A stretch of 64,000 nt of DNA from VRUE01 sp963699225 (GCA_963699225.1 OY969423.1:124001-188000); one strand, 5' to 3'; positions 8,737-17,846 are shown, numbered from the stretch's first letter. A program made the numbers and translations. The notes: generated from the sequence alone by a model not told the origin.

Positions 8737-10113
8737 ATGAGCAAACCACGCAGCCTTGAAGAGGCCGCCGAGCTGTACGGAAATCGCTTCCTTACTGAGG
8801 ACGCTCCCGATGGCCCCTTCCCAGAAAGCGGCATGTCCGCCCTCGACGCGATGCGGCTGGTCGACGAGGAACTGGCCCTGGAGGGTGACCCCAACCGCAA
8901 CCTCGCCACCTTCGTCACCACCTGGATGGAGCCCGAGGCGCAGCGGCTGATCAGCGAGAACCTCTACCGCAACTTCATCGACCACGCCGAGTACCCGATC
9001 TCGGCTGAGGTCGAGCAGCGCTGCATCCGCATGCTCGCCGATCTCTACCACGCCCCCGGTGAGACCACCGGCGCCCGCACTCAGGGCTCTTCAGAGGCGA
9101 TCATGCTCGGCGCGCTCTCGCTGAAGTGGAAGTGGAAGGAGCGTCGCGAAGCCGAGTCGAAGTCGGTCGACAAACCGAACCTGATCTTCGGCGGCGACGT
9201 GCACGTGGTCTGGGACAAGTTCTGTCGTTACTTCGACGTCGAGCCGCGGATCGTGCCGCTGCAGGACGGCAAATATGTGATCGGCCCCGAGGACGTACAG
9301 CCCCACATCGATGAGAACACGATCGGCGTCGCCGCCGTGCTCGGCACCACCTTCACCGGTCACGCCGACGACATTGTCGGCATCAACAAGCTCCTCGTCG
9401 ACCTCAAGGGCGATAAAGGCCTCGACGTGCCGCTGCACATCGACGGCGCCAGCGGCGGCTTCGTCTGGCCCTTCCTCTACCCCGGCTCCGAGTGGGACTT
9501 CCGGCTCGAGCAGGTGCGCTCGATCAACGTCTCCGGCCACAAGTTCGGGCTGGTCTACCCCGGAGTCGGCTGGCTCGTCTTCCGCGAGAAGAGTGACCTC
9601 GCCGAGGACCTCGTCTTCTACGAGAACTACCTGGGCAAAACCGACGCCACCTTCACCCTCAACTTCTCCACCGGCGCCTCGATGGTGCTCGCCCAGTACT
9701 ACAACTTCGTTCGCTACGGGCGCGAGGGCTACGCCTACATCATGAAGGCGATGCAGCAGAACGCGCGGGCATTGGCTGAGAAGCTGAAGGAGAGCGGCAA
9801 CTTCGAGTTGATCGGCGATGGCGAGGAGCAGCTGCCCCTGGTCGCCTTCAAGCTTGCGGGTGAAAAGAACTACGACGAGTTCGACCTCTCCTGGCAGCTC
9901 TCTGCCGAGCGCGGCTGGATGCTGCCCGCCTACACGATGCCGCCAAACGCCGAAGACGTGAAGGTGCTGCGGGCGCTGGTCAAGCAGACGCTCAGCCGCG
10001 AGCAGATAGACCGCCTCGCCGCCGACATCGATCTCGCCTGCACGACGCTGGAGAAGAAGGGCGGCGCCCATCCTTCCGAGCGCAAGAAGATGAAGGTGAG
10101 CCCGGGCTACTAG
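8737..10113 (+). CDS. gadB: Glutamate decarboxylase (PLP-dependent)
   Basis: A 458-residue group II PLP decarboxylase that converts glutamate to GABA and CO2, consuming a proton. Evidence: TTWMEPEAQRLISENLYRNFIDHAEYP near residue 60, the TGARTQGSSEAIMLG cofactor-binding stretch, LHIDGASGGFVWPF with the PLP-pairing Asp, and the Schiff-base Lys in VSGHKFGLVYPG. Length matches bacterial GadB. In other bacteria GadB supports acid resistance; no glutamate/GABA antiporter gene is adjacent here. A ZIP transporter gene follows 8 bp later on the same strand. ATG 8737 begins MSKPRSLEEAAELYG. Confidence 0.92.
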   Translation: MSKPRSLEEAAELYGNRFLTEDAPDGPFPESGMSALDAMRLVDEELALEGDPNRNLATFVTTWMEPEAQRLISENLYRNFIDHAEYPISAEVEQRCIRMLADLYHAPGETTGARTQGSSEAIMLGALSLKWKWKERREAESKSVDKPNLIFGGDVHVVWDKFCRYFDVEPRIVPLQDGKYVIGPEDVQPHIDENTIGVAAVLGTTFTGHADDIVGINKLLVDLKGDKGLDVPLHIDGASGGFVWPFLYPGSEWDFRLEQVRSINVSGHKFGLVYPGVGWLVFREKSDLAEDLVFYENYLGKTDATFTLNFSTGASMVLAQYYNFVRYGREGYAYIMKAMQQNARALAEKLKESGNFELIGDGEEQLPLVAFKLAGEKNYDEFDLSWQLSAERGWMLPAYTMPPNAEDVKVLRALVKQTLSREQIDRLAADIDLACTTLEKKGGAHPSERKKMKVSPGY

Positions 10114-10121
10114 GCCGGGCG

Positions 10122-10850
10122 ATGGGGGCGGCACTCGGCTGGGGAGCGCTGGCGGCCTCGTCCTTGGTCGTCGGTGCCCTGCTGGCCCTCTACCGCCGCT
10201 GGCCGGACCGGCAGGTCGGGCTGGTCCTGGCCTTCGGCGCCGGGGCGCTGATCAGCGCGGTCAGCTTCGAGCTGGCGGCCGAGGGGTTGCGGGTCGGCAG
10301 CCTCGGTGCCACCGCGATCGGTCTCGGGGCAGGTGCGCTCACCTACTTCAGCCTCGATGGGCTGATCGCCGCTCGCTCCGCCTCCGGTCGCGGCCGGGCT
10401 GGTCGCAAGAGTGGCTCCGATCCGGGGACGGCGCTGGCGCTCGGCGCCTTCCTCGACGGGATCCCCGAGCAGCTCGTGCTCGGGATCGGGCTGGCCGCGG
10501 GCGAGGGAGTCGGGCTCGGGCTGCTGGTCGCAATCTTCGTCTCGAACCTGCCAGAGGCGATCGGCTCGGCCAGCGATATGCGCGAGTCCGGCGCCTCGCG
10601 CGCCAAGATCCTGCGCCTCTGGGCAGGGGTCGCCGCGGTCTGCACGATCGCCACCGTTGTCGGTTATGCGATCGCCGACGCCGCCTCGGGCGAGCTCCGC
10701 GCCGGCATCGACGGCTTCGCTGCGGGCGCCCTCCTGGTGATGCTGATCGACTCGATGATTCCCGAGGCCAGCAAGGAGTCCGGGCGTGTAGCCGGCCTGA
10801 TCACCACACTTGGCTTCGCCGTGGCGACGGCGCTGTCGAGCCTTTCTTAG
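10122..10850 (+). CDS. ZIP-family metal transporter
   Basis: A 242-residue integral membrane protein with about seven or eight hydrophobic segments, matching ZIP transporters of divalent metals. The metal-site helices read AFLDGIPEQLVLG and FVSNLPEAIGSA, which stand where classical ZIPs have HNxPEG and HExPHE motifs; the histidines are replaced here, so metal preference cannot be inferred. It follows gadB by 8 bp, so the two may be co-transcribed. Confidence 0.75.
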   Translation: MGAALGWGALAASSLVVGALLALYRRWPDRQVGLVLAFGAGALISAVSFELAAEGLRVGSLGATAIGLGAGALTYFSLDGLIAARSASGRGRAGRKSGSDPGTALALGAFLDGIPEQLVLGIGLAAGEGVGLGLLVAIFVSNLPEAIGSASDMRESGASRAKILRLWAGVAAVCTIATVVGYAIADAASGELRAGIDGFAAGALLVMLIDSMIPEASKESGRVAGLITTLGFAVATALSSLS

Positions 10851-10852
10851 GG

Positions 10853-11773
10853 CTAGACGACGGGCGGCGGCGTGCCGTCGAGGCTGGCGGCGAGCTTTGG
10901 GTCCCACTCGCAGACCATGCAGGCGTGGGCGAAGACCGAGCGGGCGAACTCGAGCGCGGCCGCGTGGGGGTGGTCACTGGCGCGCGCGTCATCCCAGTCG
11001 AGGACGTAAAGGCCCAATTTGGAGTCCCAGTGGGCCGCGGCCGGCGAGACGTTGCCATCGGAGAAGGAGTCGGGGGCCGGGTGAGCGTAGGCGTAGAAGG
11101 CCGCTTTGCCGTAGTTCGGGTCGCCGGGCCACCAACCCACGGCGACGTCCTGGGCGTCCATCGAGTTACGCATGATGAAGTCGTTCGAGGGTGGCTCGGC
11201 GGGTTGGCCCGAGAAGAGGCTGACGGCGAGATCGAAGGAGCCCCACCAGGCGTTGACGGGCGTCTTTCGGCCGCGGTAGGGCGCCCGGAACTCGGCGAGG
11301 ACGAGGGCGGCGCGCGTCGCCGTCTCGAAGTAGGTGACGACTTGGCCGGTGTCATAGCGAGCGTGCTCCTCGTCCTGGTCGAGCGGCGTGCTCCAGGGCA
11401 CCTCCTGCGGAGTGAGGTCGATGTCGAGCGGCCCGGCGAGCTCCGCAATCGCGGCAAGCACCTCCCGCGTCACAGCGCCCACCGGGCGGTCCGGGGTCAG
11501 CGCGACGCGACGCGACTTGCCGCCGCTGTGCTCAACGATCGCTTCGTGGGCGTGAAGGTCGAGCGCCACGACGAACGAGCCCGAGCCACCGGGCGCCGGC
11601 AGCGGCAGCGTCTCCCAGCCACGCGCGGTCAATTGCAGCGCCGCGTGCTGGAGTTGCGGCTCGGGCGGGGCCAGTTGCGCCGCCAGCTTGCCGAGTAGCT
11701 GAGTGTGCGCGTGCAGGGTGTCGCAGGTCTCGCTCCACTCCTCGTAAGAGATGGATGGCCATGACGCGGTCAC
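10853..11773 (-). CDS. DUF5996 family protein
   Basis: A 306-residue soluble protein that I recognise as DUF5996, a family found mostly in actinobacteria with unknown role. Typical features are WPSISYEEWSETCDTLH at the N terminus, a central FRAPYRGRKTPVNAWWGSFDLAVSLFSG, and GWWPGDPNYGKAAFYAYAHPAP. It is convergent with the ZIP gene (2-bp gap). Its start lies 22 bp from the divergent formate dehydrogenase start, so the two promoters must lie inside each other's 5' regions. Confidence 0.75.
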   Translation of the reverse strand: MTASWPSISYEEWSETCDTLHAHTQLLGKLAAQLAPPEPQLQHAALQLTARGWETLPLPAPGGSGSFVVALDLHAHEAIVEHSGGKSRRVALTPDRPVGAVTREVLAAIAELAGPLDIDLTPQEVPWSTPLDQDEEHARYDTGQVVTYFETATRAALVLAEFRAPYRGRKTPVNAWWGSFDLAVSLFSGQPAEPPSNDFIMRNSMDAQDVAVGWWPGDPNYGKAAFYAYAHPAPDSFSDGNVSPAAAHWDSKLGLYVLDWDDARASDHPHAAALEFARSVFAHACMVCEWDPKLAASLDGTPPPVV

Positions 11774-11795
11774 CGATTCAGCTTACGATGGACCG

Positions 11796-12998
11796 ATGGC
11801 GACGGTCCTCTGCGTGCTCTACGACGATCCGGTTGACGGCTACCCGCCGGCCTACGCACGCGACGACGTGCCGACGATCGAGAGCTACCACGACGGTCAG
11901 GGCACGCCGACACCCGAGGCAATCGGTTTCAAGCCCGGCGAGCTGGTTGGCAGCGTCTCGGGCGAGCTCGGCCTGCGCGAGTTCCTCGAGGCGCGCGGGC
12001 ACCGACTGGTCGTCACCAGCGACAAGGACGGGCCGGACTCGGTCTTTGAGCGCGAGCTGCCCGAGGCCGAGGTCGTCATCTCCCAACCCTTCTGGCCCGC
12101 CTACCTGACCGCCGAGCGGATCGCCAAGGCGCCGAACCTGAAGCTGGCGCTGACCGCGGGCATCGGCTCCGATCACGTCGACCTGCAGGCGGCGATCGAG
12201 CGCTGCCTCACCGTCGCCGAGGTCACCTACTCGAACAGCATCAGCGTCGCCGAGCACGTGGTGATGATGATCCTGGCGCTGGTCCGCAACTACATCCCCT
12301 CCTACCAGCAGGTCGTCGAGGGCGGCTGGAACATCGCCGACTGCGTCTCGCGCTCCTACGACCTCGAGGGCATGCAGGTGGGCTCGGTTGCCGCTGGGCG
12401 CATCGGCTCCGCGGTCCTGCGGCGGCTGAAGCCATTCGAGGTCGGCCTGCACTACACCGATCGCCACCGCCTGCCGTCCGAGGTCGAGGAGGAGCTCGGC
12501 GTCACCTTCCATCCAACCGCGGAGGAGATGGTCGAGGCCTGCGACGTGGTCACGATCAACGCGCCGCTGCACCCAGAGACCGAGAACCTCTTCGACGCCG
12601 CGATGCTGGCGCGGATGAAGCGCGGCTCCTACCTGATCAACACAGCGCGGGGGAAGATCTGCGACCGCGAGGCGATCGCGCGGGCCTGCGAGAGCGGCCA
12701 GCTGGCGGGCTACGCCGGCGATGTCTGGTTTCCCCAGCCGGCGCCGCGCGACCACCCCTGGCGCTCGATGCCCCACCATGGCATGACTCCCCACACCTCC
12801 GGCACCAGCCTCTCGGCGCAGGCGCGCTACGCGGCCGGCACCCGCGAGATCCTCGAGTGCTGGTTCGACGGCCGGCCGATTCGCGAGGAGTACCTGATCG
12901 TCGACGGTGGCACCCTGGCCGGCGCCGGCGCCCACTCCTACAGCGAGGGCAACGCGACGGGTGGCTCCGAGGAGGCCGCCCGCTTCAAGAGCGCTTGA
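11796..12998 (+). CDS. fdh: NAD-dependent formate dehydrogenase
   Basis: A 400-residue member of the D-2-hydroxyacid dehydrogenase superfamily with the specific features of NAD formate dehydrogenase, which oxidises formate to CO2. The N terminus MATVLCVLYDDPVDGYPPAYARDD and the internal TAGIGSDHVDLQAA, SNSISVAEHVVMMIL, VAAGRIGSAVLRRL and TARGKICDREAI match the family; the catalytic His and following Ser lie in PHHGMTPHTSGTS. An alcohol dehydrogenase of the formaldehyde-oxidising type starts 22 bp downstream, so the pair would take formaldehyde to CO2. Confidence 0.9.
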   Translation: MATVLCVLYDDPVDGYPPAYARDDVPTIESYHDGQGTPTPEAIGFKPGELVGSVSGELGLREFLEARGHRLVVTSDKDGPDSVFERELPEAEVVISQPFWPAYLTAERIAKAPNLKLALTAGIGSDHVDLQAAIERCLTVAEVTYSNSISVAEHVVMMILALVRNYIPSYQQVVEGGWNIADCVSRSYDLEGMQVGSVAAGRIGSAVLRRLKPFEVGLHYTDRHRLPSEVEEELGVTFHPTAEEMVEACDVVTINAPLHPETENLFDAAMLARMKRGSYLINTARGKICDREAIARACESGQLAGYAGDVWFPQPAPRDHPWRSMPHHGMTPHTSGTSLSAQARYAAGTREILECWFDGRPIREEYLIVDGGTLAGAGAHSYSEGNATGGSEEAARFKSA

Positions 12999-13020
12999 TG
13001 CGGGCGACGGCAGGTCGATC

Positions 13021-14127
13021 ATGAAGATGCGCGCCGCGGTGCTGGAGCAGTTCGGCGAGCCGCTCAGCGTGCAGGAGGTCGAGCTGGCCGAGCCGCGCGC
13101 GGGCGAGGTCCTGGTCCGGCTCGCCGCCTGCGGCGTCTGCCACACCGACCTCTACACCGCCTCCGGCGCCGACCCCTCCGGCTACGCCCCGACCGTGCTC
13201 GGCCACGAGGGCGCCGGCGTGGTCGAGCAGGTCGGCCCCGACGTCACCCTGCTGGCGCCGGGCGATCACGTCGTCACCCTCTTCTCGCCCCAGTGCGGCG
13301 AGTGCATCCACTGCCGCGATCCACGCACCAACCTCTGCCTGGCGATCCGCGAGCAGCAGAACAAGGGCTTCCTGCCTGACGGCAGCACCCGCATCTCCCG
13401 CGACGGCGATCCGATCCGCCACTTCATGGGCTGCTCGACCTTCGCCGAGTACACGGTGATGCCGGAGATCGCCCTGGCCAAGGTCAGCCCCGAGGCGCCC
13501 TTCGAGCACGCCTGCCTCTTCGCCTGCGGCCTCTCGACCGGGCTCGGCGCGGCGATCAACACCGCCGCGGTGCAGCCGGGCAGCACCTGCGTCGTCTTTG
13601 GCGCCGGCATGGTCGGGCTCGGCGCTGTCGCCGGTTGTCGCCTGCAGGGCGCCGAGCGGATCGCCTGCGTCGACCTCTCGCCCGAGCGGCTCGAGCTGGC
13701 CCGTGCCCAGGGCGCCACCGACCTGCTGCTCGCCAACGAGAACACGGTCGAGGAGATCCTCGAGATGACCGACGGCTTCGGCGCTGATTACACCTTCGAG
13801 GCAACCGGCAACGTCGCCGTGATGCGCCAGGCGGTCGAAGCGGCGCGCATGGGCTGGGGCCTCTGCACGGTCGCCGGCGTGGCCGGCAAGGGGGAGACCC
13901 TCGACGTCGTACCGCGCTTCCTGATCACCGGCCGCCGCATCGCCGGCTCTTCGTTCGGCGGCGTCAAGGGCCGCGATCAGGTGCCGGCGCTGATCGAGCG
14001 CTACCTGGCCGGCGAGATCGACCTGACGCCCTTCGTCTCCCACCGCATCGGCCTCGACGAGGTCAACCGCGGCTTCGAGCTGATGGAGGCCCAGGACGGG
14101 ATCCGCAGCGTGATCGAGTTCGCCTAG
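13021..14127 (+). CDS. Class III zinc alcohol dehydrogenase, S-(hydroxymethyl)glutathione/formaldehyde dehydrogenase-like
   Basis: A 368-residue medium-chain zinc dehydrogenase. Catalytic zinc residues lie in CGVCHTD and GHEGAG; the structural zinc is bound by CGECIHCRDPRTNLC. The pattern YTASGADPSG, then MGCSTFAEYTV and GCRLQGAERI, follows class III (glutathione-dependent formaldehyde dehydrogenase) more closely than the shorter-motif mycothiol enzyme. It lies directly after formate dehydrogenase and before a cupin gene 5 bp on, so a one-carbon detoxification operon is likely. Which thiol is used is an open point, as many actinobacteria make mycothiol. ATG 13021 is chosen; ATG 13027 is possible. 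Confidence 0.85.
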   Translation: MKMRAAVLEQFGEPLSVQEVELAEPRAGEVLVRLAACGVCHTDLYTASGADPSGYAPTVLGHEGAGVVEQVGPDVTLLAPGDHVVTLFSPQCGECIHCRDPRTNLCLAIREQQNKGFLPDGSTRISRDGDPIRHFMGCSTFAEYTVMPEIALAKVSPEAPFEHACLFACGLSTGLGAAINTAAVQPGSTCVVFGAGMVGLGAVAGCRLQGAERIACVDLSPERLELARAQGATDLLLANENTVEEILEMTDGFGADYTFEATGNVAVMRQAVEAARMGWGLCTVAGVAGKGETLDVVPRFLITGRRIAGSSFGGVKGRDQVPALIERYLAGEIDLTPFVSHRIGLDEVNRGFELMEAQDGIRSVIEFA

Positions 14128-14132
14128 CGCTC

Positions 14133-14555
14133 ATGGCCTACCGCAAGCTCTCGGTATCGGAGGCGTTCTGGCGCCCCTCCAACCAGATGGGGATCGAGAA
14201 CACCGACCTTGGCGGCCAGCTCGAGGCAAAGCAGCTCGGCGCCAGGCTCTGGCGGCTGAAACCCGGCCAGGCCTCGACCAAGCATCGCCACTTCGACCAA
14301 GAAGAGCTCTACCTGCTGCTCGAGGGCTCGGGCCGTATGCGGATCGACGACGACCTGCTCACCCTGGAGCCGCTGGACAGCGTGCTGGTCGAACCCTCCT
14401 CGGCGCGCCAGGTCTTCAACGACACCGAGGCGGAGCAGCTCTGGTTCGTCGCCGGCGCCCCGCGTGAGCAGGCGAACACGCTGGAGATGTCCGCCGAGCA
14501 GCTCGCTTCGCTCTATCCCGACGGACCGAAAGCGCTGCCGCCCGAGCTCAGCTGA
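14133..14555 (+). CDS. Cupin-domain protein
   Basis: A 140-residue small cupin. The core reads RLKPGQASTKHRHFDQEELYLLLEGSGRM, the first cupin motif with two His and a Glu that can bind a metal, then LEPLDSVLVEPSSARQVFND as the second motif. It begins 5 bp after the alcohol dehydrogenase stop, suggesting the same transcript as the formaldehyde/formate genes. Whether it is an enzyme or a binding protein cannot be told. Confidence 0.8.
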   Translation: MAYRKLSVSEAFWRPSNQMGIENTDLGGQLEAKQLGARLWRLKPGQASTKHRHFDQEELYLLLEGSGRMRIDDDLLTLEPLDSVLVEPSSARQVFNDTEAEQLWFVAGAPREQANTLEMSAEQLASLYPDGPKALPPELS

Positions 14556-14589
14556 GATTGCCGTTTGTGGGCTCGGGTAGCCCTTGGGG

Positions 14590-15018
14590 ATGAATCTCAA
14601 GACGCTGTTCACGCCTGTCCTGATCGCAATGGCATTCGGCCTCTCGGCCTGCGGGGGCGGCGACGACAGCGACACCTCGACAGTCACCGAGTCCGCAGGG
14701 AGCCCGACCGAGGAGAATGGTCAGAGCGCCAACGCGCCCGCCCCCAGCGGCGAGGCGCCGCGCGCGGCCAAGGTCGAGATCGCCGACTTCGCCTACGACC
14801 CGGACCCGGTCACGGTCCAGGCCGGCGGCAAGGTGATCTGGCTCAACCAGGACTCCGCCCCGCACACGGCGACCGCCGAAGACGGCAGCTTCGACACCGG
14901 CACGCTGGAGGAAGGCAAGCTCAAGTCCGAGACCTTCAAGCAGGCCGGCACTTACGAGTACATCTGCCAGATCCACCCTGACATGCACGGGGTGGTCGAA
15001 GTTGTAGAGAAGGATTAG
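14590..15018 (+). CDS. Cupredoxin (plastocyanin/azurin-like) lipoprotein
   Basis: A 142-residue lipoprotein: hydrophobic signal with lipobox LSAC, then a low-complexity acidic linker and a C-terminal cupredoxin domain. The type-1 copper ligands are visible as His in APHTAT and as Cys, His and Met in YICQIHPDMHG. It would sit on the outer face of the membrane and carry electrons or copper. ATG 14590 is preferred over TTG 14584. No redox partner gene is adjacent. Confidence 0.85.
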   Translation: MNLKTLFTPVLIAMAFGLSACGGGDDSDTSTVTESAGSPTEENGQSANAPAPSGEAPRAAKVEIADFAYDPDPVTVQAGGKVIWLNQDSAPHTATAEDGSFDTGTLEEGKLKSETFKQAGTYEYICQIHPDMHGVVEVVEKD

Positions 15019-15044
15019 GCAGGCAAATTGCGGGAAACAGGTAG

Positions 15045-15063
15045 GCCCGGCCTGACGCCGGGC
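15045..15063. terminator. GC-rich hairpin between the cupredoxin and Lys-rich genes
   Basis: GCCCGGC and GCCGGGC are perfect 7-base arms around a CTGAC loop, 27 bp after the cupredoxin stop. There is no T-run, so it may be a terminator of the GC-rich kind or a leader hairpin of the next gene. Confidence 0.4.
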
Positions 15064-15085
15064 ACTGCCTGAATGAGGAGGGAAC

Positions 15086-15658
15086 ATGGCTCAAGCAACG
15101 ACAAAACGAGCGAAACCGGCGAAAAAATCGCGGGCTTCGAGCACTTCCAAAGCGAAAACAAAAGCGAAAGCGAAAACCACCCGCAAATCAAGTGGGCGCA
15201 AAGCAACAGCGACGAAATCGCGGGCGAACGGCGCCAGCAGCCAAGCGAAATCAAGCCACTCAAACGGCGTCGCAAACGGCGTCGGCGACGGCGCCAAGGC
15301 GGTCCGCGACGCGGTTGGCAGCGCCGGCAAAGAGGCTGGCCACGCTGTCAGCAAGGCCAAGATCCCGCTGCTCGCCGGTGGGGCTGCGGTAGCTGGCACG
15401 GTCGGCGGGCTGGTGCTCGGCGCCAGCCGCTCCGGCGACAAAGTGCTCGGCATCAAGCTGCCCAAATCCAAGCGAGTCAAGCTGAGGTCGAGAGACTTCT
15501 CGAAAGCAGCGAAGGAGGTCGGCCGCTTCGGCGAGAACGTCGGTGAGCTGACCACCGAGCTGAGGCGTGCTCGCGAGGGTCTCGCCAGCGGTGACGGCAA
15601 GCAGAGCTCGCCGATCGAGGTCTTGCTCAGCAGCCTGACCTCCCGCCACAACAACTAG
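15086..15658 (+). CDS. Lys/Ala-rich histone-H1-like N terminus fused to a Gly-rich hydrophobic segment
   Basis: A 190-residue protein of unknown function. Residues 1-60 are rich in Lys, Ala, Ser and Thr (SKAKTKAKAKTTRKSSGRK), like bacterial histone-H1-like tails. Residues about 92-112 form a hydrophobic stretch (IPLLAGGAAVAGTVGGLVLG) that could cross a membrane, and the rest is a charged helix. A strong GAGGAGGG ribosome site stands 6 bases before the ATG. The coding region is clearly less GC-rich at the start because of AAA and AGC codons. The CsbD gene follows, which fits a stress role, but this is inference. Confidence 0.7.
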   Translation: MAQATTKRAKPAKKSRASSTSKAKTKAKAKTTRKSSGRKATATKSRANGASSQAKSSHSNGVANGVGDGAKAVRDAVGSAGKEAGHAVSKAKIPLLAGGAAVAGTVGGLVLGASRSGDKVLGIKLPKSKRVKLRSRDFSKAAKEVGRFGENVGELTTELRRAREGLASGDGKQSSPIEVLLSSLTSRHNN

Positions 15659-15729
15659 CGGGACTGCATGGGCGACGGCTGTGTCGGGTAGGGGAGTCCA
15701 ACAAGCGATAGACACGAGAGAGGACTCAG

Positions 15730-15909
15730 ATGACTGACGAGGTTCGCAACAAGGACGATGCCAAGGGACGCGTGAAGGAGGCTGCCGGCAGCCTCACGGG
15801 CGACGACGACCTCAAGCGCGAGGGCAAGGTCGACAAGGCGACCGGCGCGGCGAAGGACGGGGTCGAGAAGGTCGCCGACAAGGTCAAGGGCGTGCTCGGG
15901 CGCGACTAG
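15730..15909 (+). CDS. CsbD family stress protein
   Basis: A 59-residue, highly charged protein beginning MTDEVRNKDDAKGRVKEAAG and containing GDDDLKREGKVDKATGAAKD. This is the CsbD pattern (GRVKEA.G...GD..L...GK.D...G). CsbD proteins are induced by general stress in many bacteria, but the molecular role is not known. An AGAGAGGA ribosome site precedes the start. It lies between the Lys-rich protein and a small membrane protein. Confidence 0.9.
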   Translation: MTDEVRNKDDAKGRVKEAAGSLTGDDDLKREGKVDKATGAAKDGVEKVADKVKGVLGRD

Positions 15910-15929
15910 CGCCCTCGCGCGTTAGGCAC

Positions 15930-16175
15930 ATGCCCGCCTGGATCGCCCGCCGCGCAGTACCCGCTGTCTGGAAGCGGATTCCCTGGCGGATGGTCTGGGC
16001 GGTCGTGCTGTGGCTCGGCGCGAAAGGGCGGGAGCGCGTCGAGCACAACCTGACCGAGAAAGAACAGCGCGAGTTCTGGCGCCTGGTCAAGAAGTCGAAG
16101 GGCCGCCCCGGCAACCTGCCCCAGCGCGACCGCACCCGGCTGAAGAACATCGCCGGCAAGGCGGTGCGCGGCTAG
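15930..16175 (+). CDS. Small conserved membrane-associated protein
   Basis: An 81-residue protein with one amphipathic/hydrophobic segment (WRMVWAVVLWLGAKG) and a basic C-terminal half (EREQREFWRLVKKSKGR-like content, ending NIAGKAVRG). I recognise no named family. It follows the CsbD gene by 20 bp and precedes the PhoD-like gene by 27 bp, so it may be part of a stress-related transcript. Confidence 0.6.
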   Translation: MPAWIARRAVPAVWKRIPWRMVWAVVLWLGAKGRERVEHNLTEKEQREFWRLVKKSKGRPGNLPQRDRTRLKNIAGKAVRG

Positions 16176-16202
16176 CGCCGCGTCCGCAAGTCTCGAGCGA
16201 CC

Positions 16203-17846
16203 ATGGCTGACCTCGTCCTCGGCCCGCTGCTGCGCTACGTCGGCGAGACCGAGGCAACGGTCTGGGTCGAGACCGACTCGCCCTGTGAGGTCGAGGTGCT
16301 CGGTCACCGCGAGCCGACCTTCACGGTCGAGGAGCACTTCTACGCGCTGGTCCGGATCGAGGACCTCGAGCCCGGCAGCTTCAACGAGTACGAGGTCAAG
16401 CTCGACGGCGAGCGGCGCTGGCCCGAGGCCGGCTCCGACCTGCCGCCGAGCGCGATCCGCACGCTCGGCCGCGATAAGCCGCTCGACATCTGCTTTGGTT
16501 CCTGCCGGGTGGCGCTGCCCCACACCGAGCCCTATGTGCACAGCGCCGACCGCCACGAAGACGGCAAGGAGTACGACGCCCTGCGCGTGCTGGCGCTGGA
16601 AATGGCGCGGACCGAGCGCGACAAGTGGCCCGAGCTGCTCTTCTTGCTCGGCGACCAGGTCTACGTCGACGAGGGCTCGCCCGAGACGCGCGAGCGGATC
16701 CGCGAACGGCGCGGCACCGGCACCCCGCCCGGCGACGAGGTCACCGACTTCGAGGAGTACTCCTGGCTCTACGTCGAGTCCTGGCGCGACCCGATGATCC
16801 GCTGGCTCTTCTCCACGGTCTCGGTCTCGATGCTCTGGGACGACCACGACATGAGCGACGACTGGAACATCTCCTGCTCCTGGGTCGAGGAGATGGGCGA
16901 ACGCTCCTGGTGGCACGGCCGCGCCGCCTCGGGAATCATGAGCTACTGGATCTACCAGCACCTCGGCAACCTCTCGCCGCGCGAGCTCGATGAGAACGAG
17001 CTCTACCGGCGGGTCCGCGGCAGCGAGCGGGCGACCGGCGAGCTGCGCAAGTTCGCCGCCGAGATCGACTCGACCGGTTCGGGCAGCCGCTGGAGCTACT
17101 GCCGCGACCTCGGCAATACGCGGGCGATCTTCATGGACTCGCGGGCCGGCCGGGTGCTGACGGAAGGCGAGCGCTCGATCTTCGACGAGGACGAGTGGGA
17201 GTGGATCGTCGAGCAGGCCAGTGGCGATTTCGACCACCTGCTGATCTCGACCACGGTCCCCTTCCTGCTCTCGCCCGGCTTCCACTACCTGGAGGCCTGG
17301 AGCGAGCGCGTCTGCGACGGCGCCTGGGGCGGGCTGGCGGCGCGCGGCGCCGAGCAGCTGCGCCGCGCGGTCGACTTCGACCACTGGGCCTCCTTCGACA
17401 AGTCCTTCCAGCTGCTGCGCGGCCTGCTCGAGGAGGTCGGCTCCGGCAAGCGCGGCAAGGCGCCGGCCTCGATCGTCGTCCTCTCCGGCGACGTCCACCA
17501 CGCCTACCTGGCCGAGACCGCCTTCCGGCCCGGGGCGGAGGTGCAGAGCGCCGTCTACCAGGCCGTCTGCTCGCCCTACCGCAACCCGCTCGACGCCCAC
17601 GAGCGGCGGGCGATCAAAGCCGGCTTCACCCGCCCGTTCACAGCCGCCATGCGCGGTATCGCCGGCGCGGCCGGTGCAGCGGACCCCGGCCTGCGCTGGC
17701 GCCTCGCCGAGGGTCCCTACTTCGACAACCAGGTGGCGACCCTGCGCCTCGACGGGCGCAGGGCCGTGATGCAGCTCGACAAGACGGTCCCCGGCGAGGA
17801 GGAAGAGCGCCGCCTCGACTGCGTCTTCGAGCGCCGCCTCGCTTAG
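16203..17846 (+). CDS. PhoD-like phosphatase/phosphodiesterase
   Basis: A 547-residue protein of the alkaline phosphatase D / PhoD-like metallophosphatase class. An N-terminal fibronectin-like strand domain (VLGPLLRYVGETEATVWVET) leads to the metal-binding core: ICFGSCR, LFLLGDQVYVDEG, MLWDDHDMSDDW and VVLSGDVHHAYLAE. No signal peptide is visible, unlike classical secreted PhoD, so it may act in the cytoplasm. Its stop overlaps the stop of the convergent membrane-anchored gene by 4 bp. Confidence 0.85.
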   Translation: MADLVLGPLLRYVGETEATVWVETDSPCEVEVLGHREPTFTVEEHFYALVRIEDLEPGSFNEYEVKLDGERRWPEAGSDLPPSAIRTLGRDKPLDICFGSCRVALPHTEPYVHSADRHEDGKEYDALRVLALEMARTERDKWPELLFLLGDQVYVDEGSPETRERIRERRGTGTPPGDEVTDFEEYSWLYVESWRDPMIRWLFSTVSVSMLWDDHDMSDDWNISCSWVEEMGERSWWHGRAASGIMSYWIYQHLGNLSPRELDENELYRRVRGSERATGELRKFAAEIDSTGSGSRWSYCRDLGNTRAIFMDSRAGRVLTEGERSIFDEDEWEWIVEQASGDFDHLLISTTVPFLLSPGFHYLEAWSERVCDGAWGGLAARGAEQLRRAVDFDHWASFDKSFQLLRGLLEEVGSGKRGKAPASIVVLSGDVHHAYLAETAFRPGAEVQSAVYQAVCSPYRNPLDAHERRAIKAGFTRPFTAAMRGIAGAAGAADPGLRWRLAEGPYFDNQVATLRLDGRRAVMQLDKTVPGEEEERRLDCVFERRLA

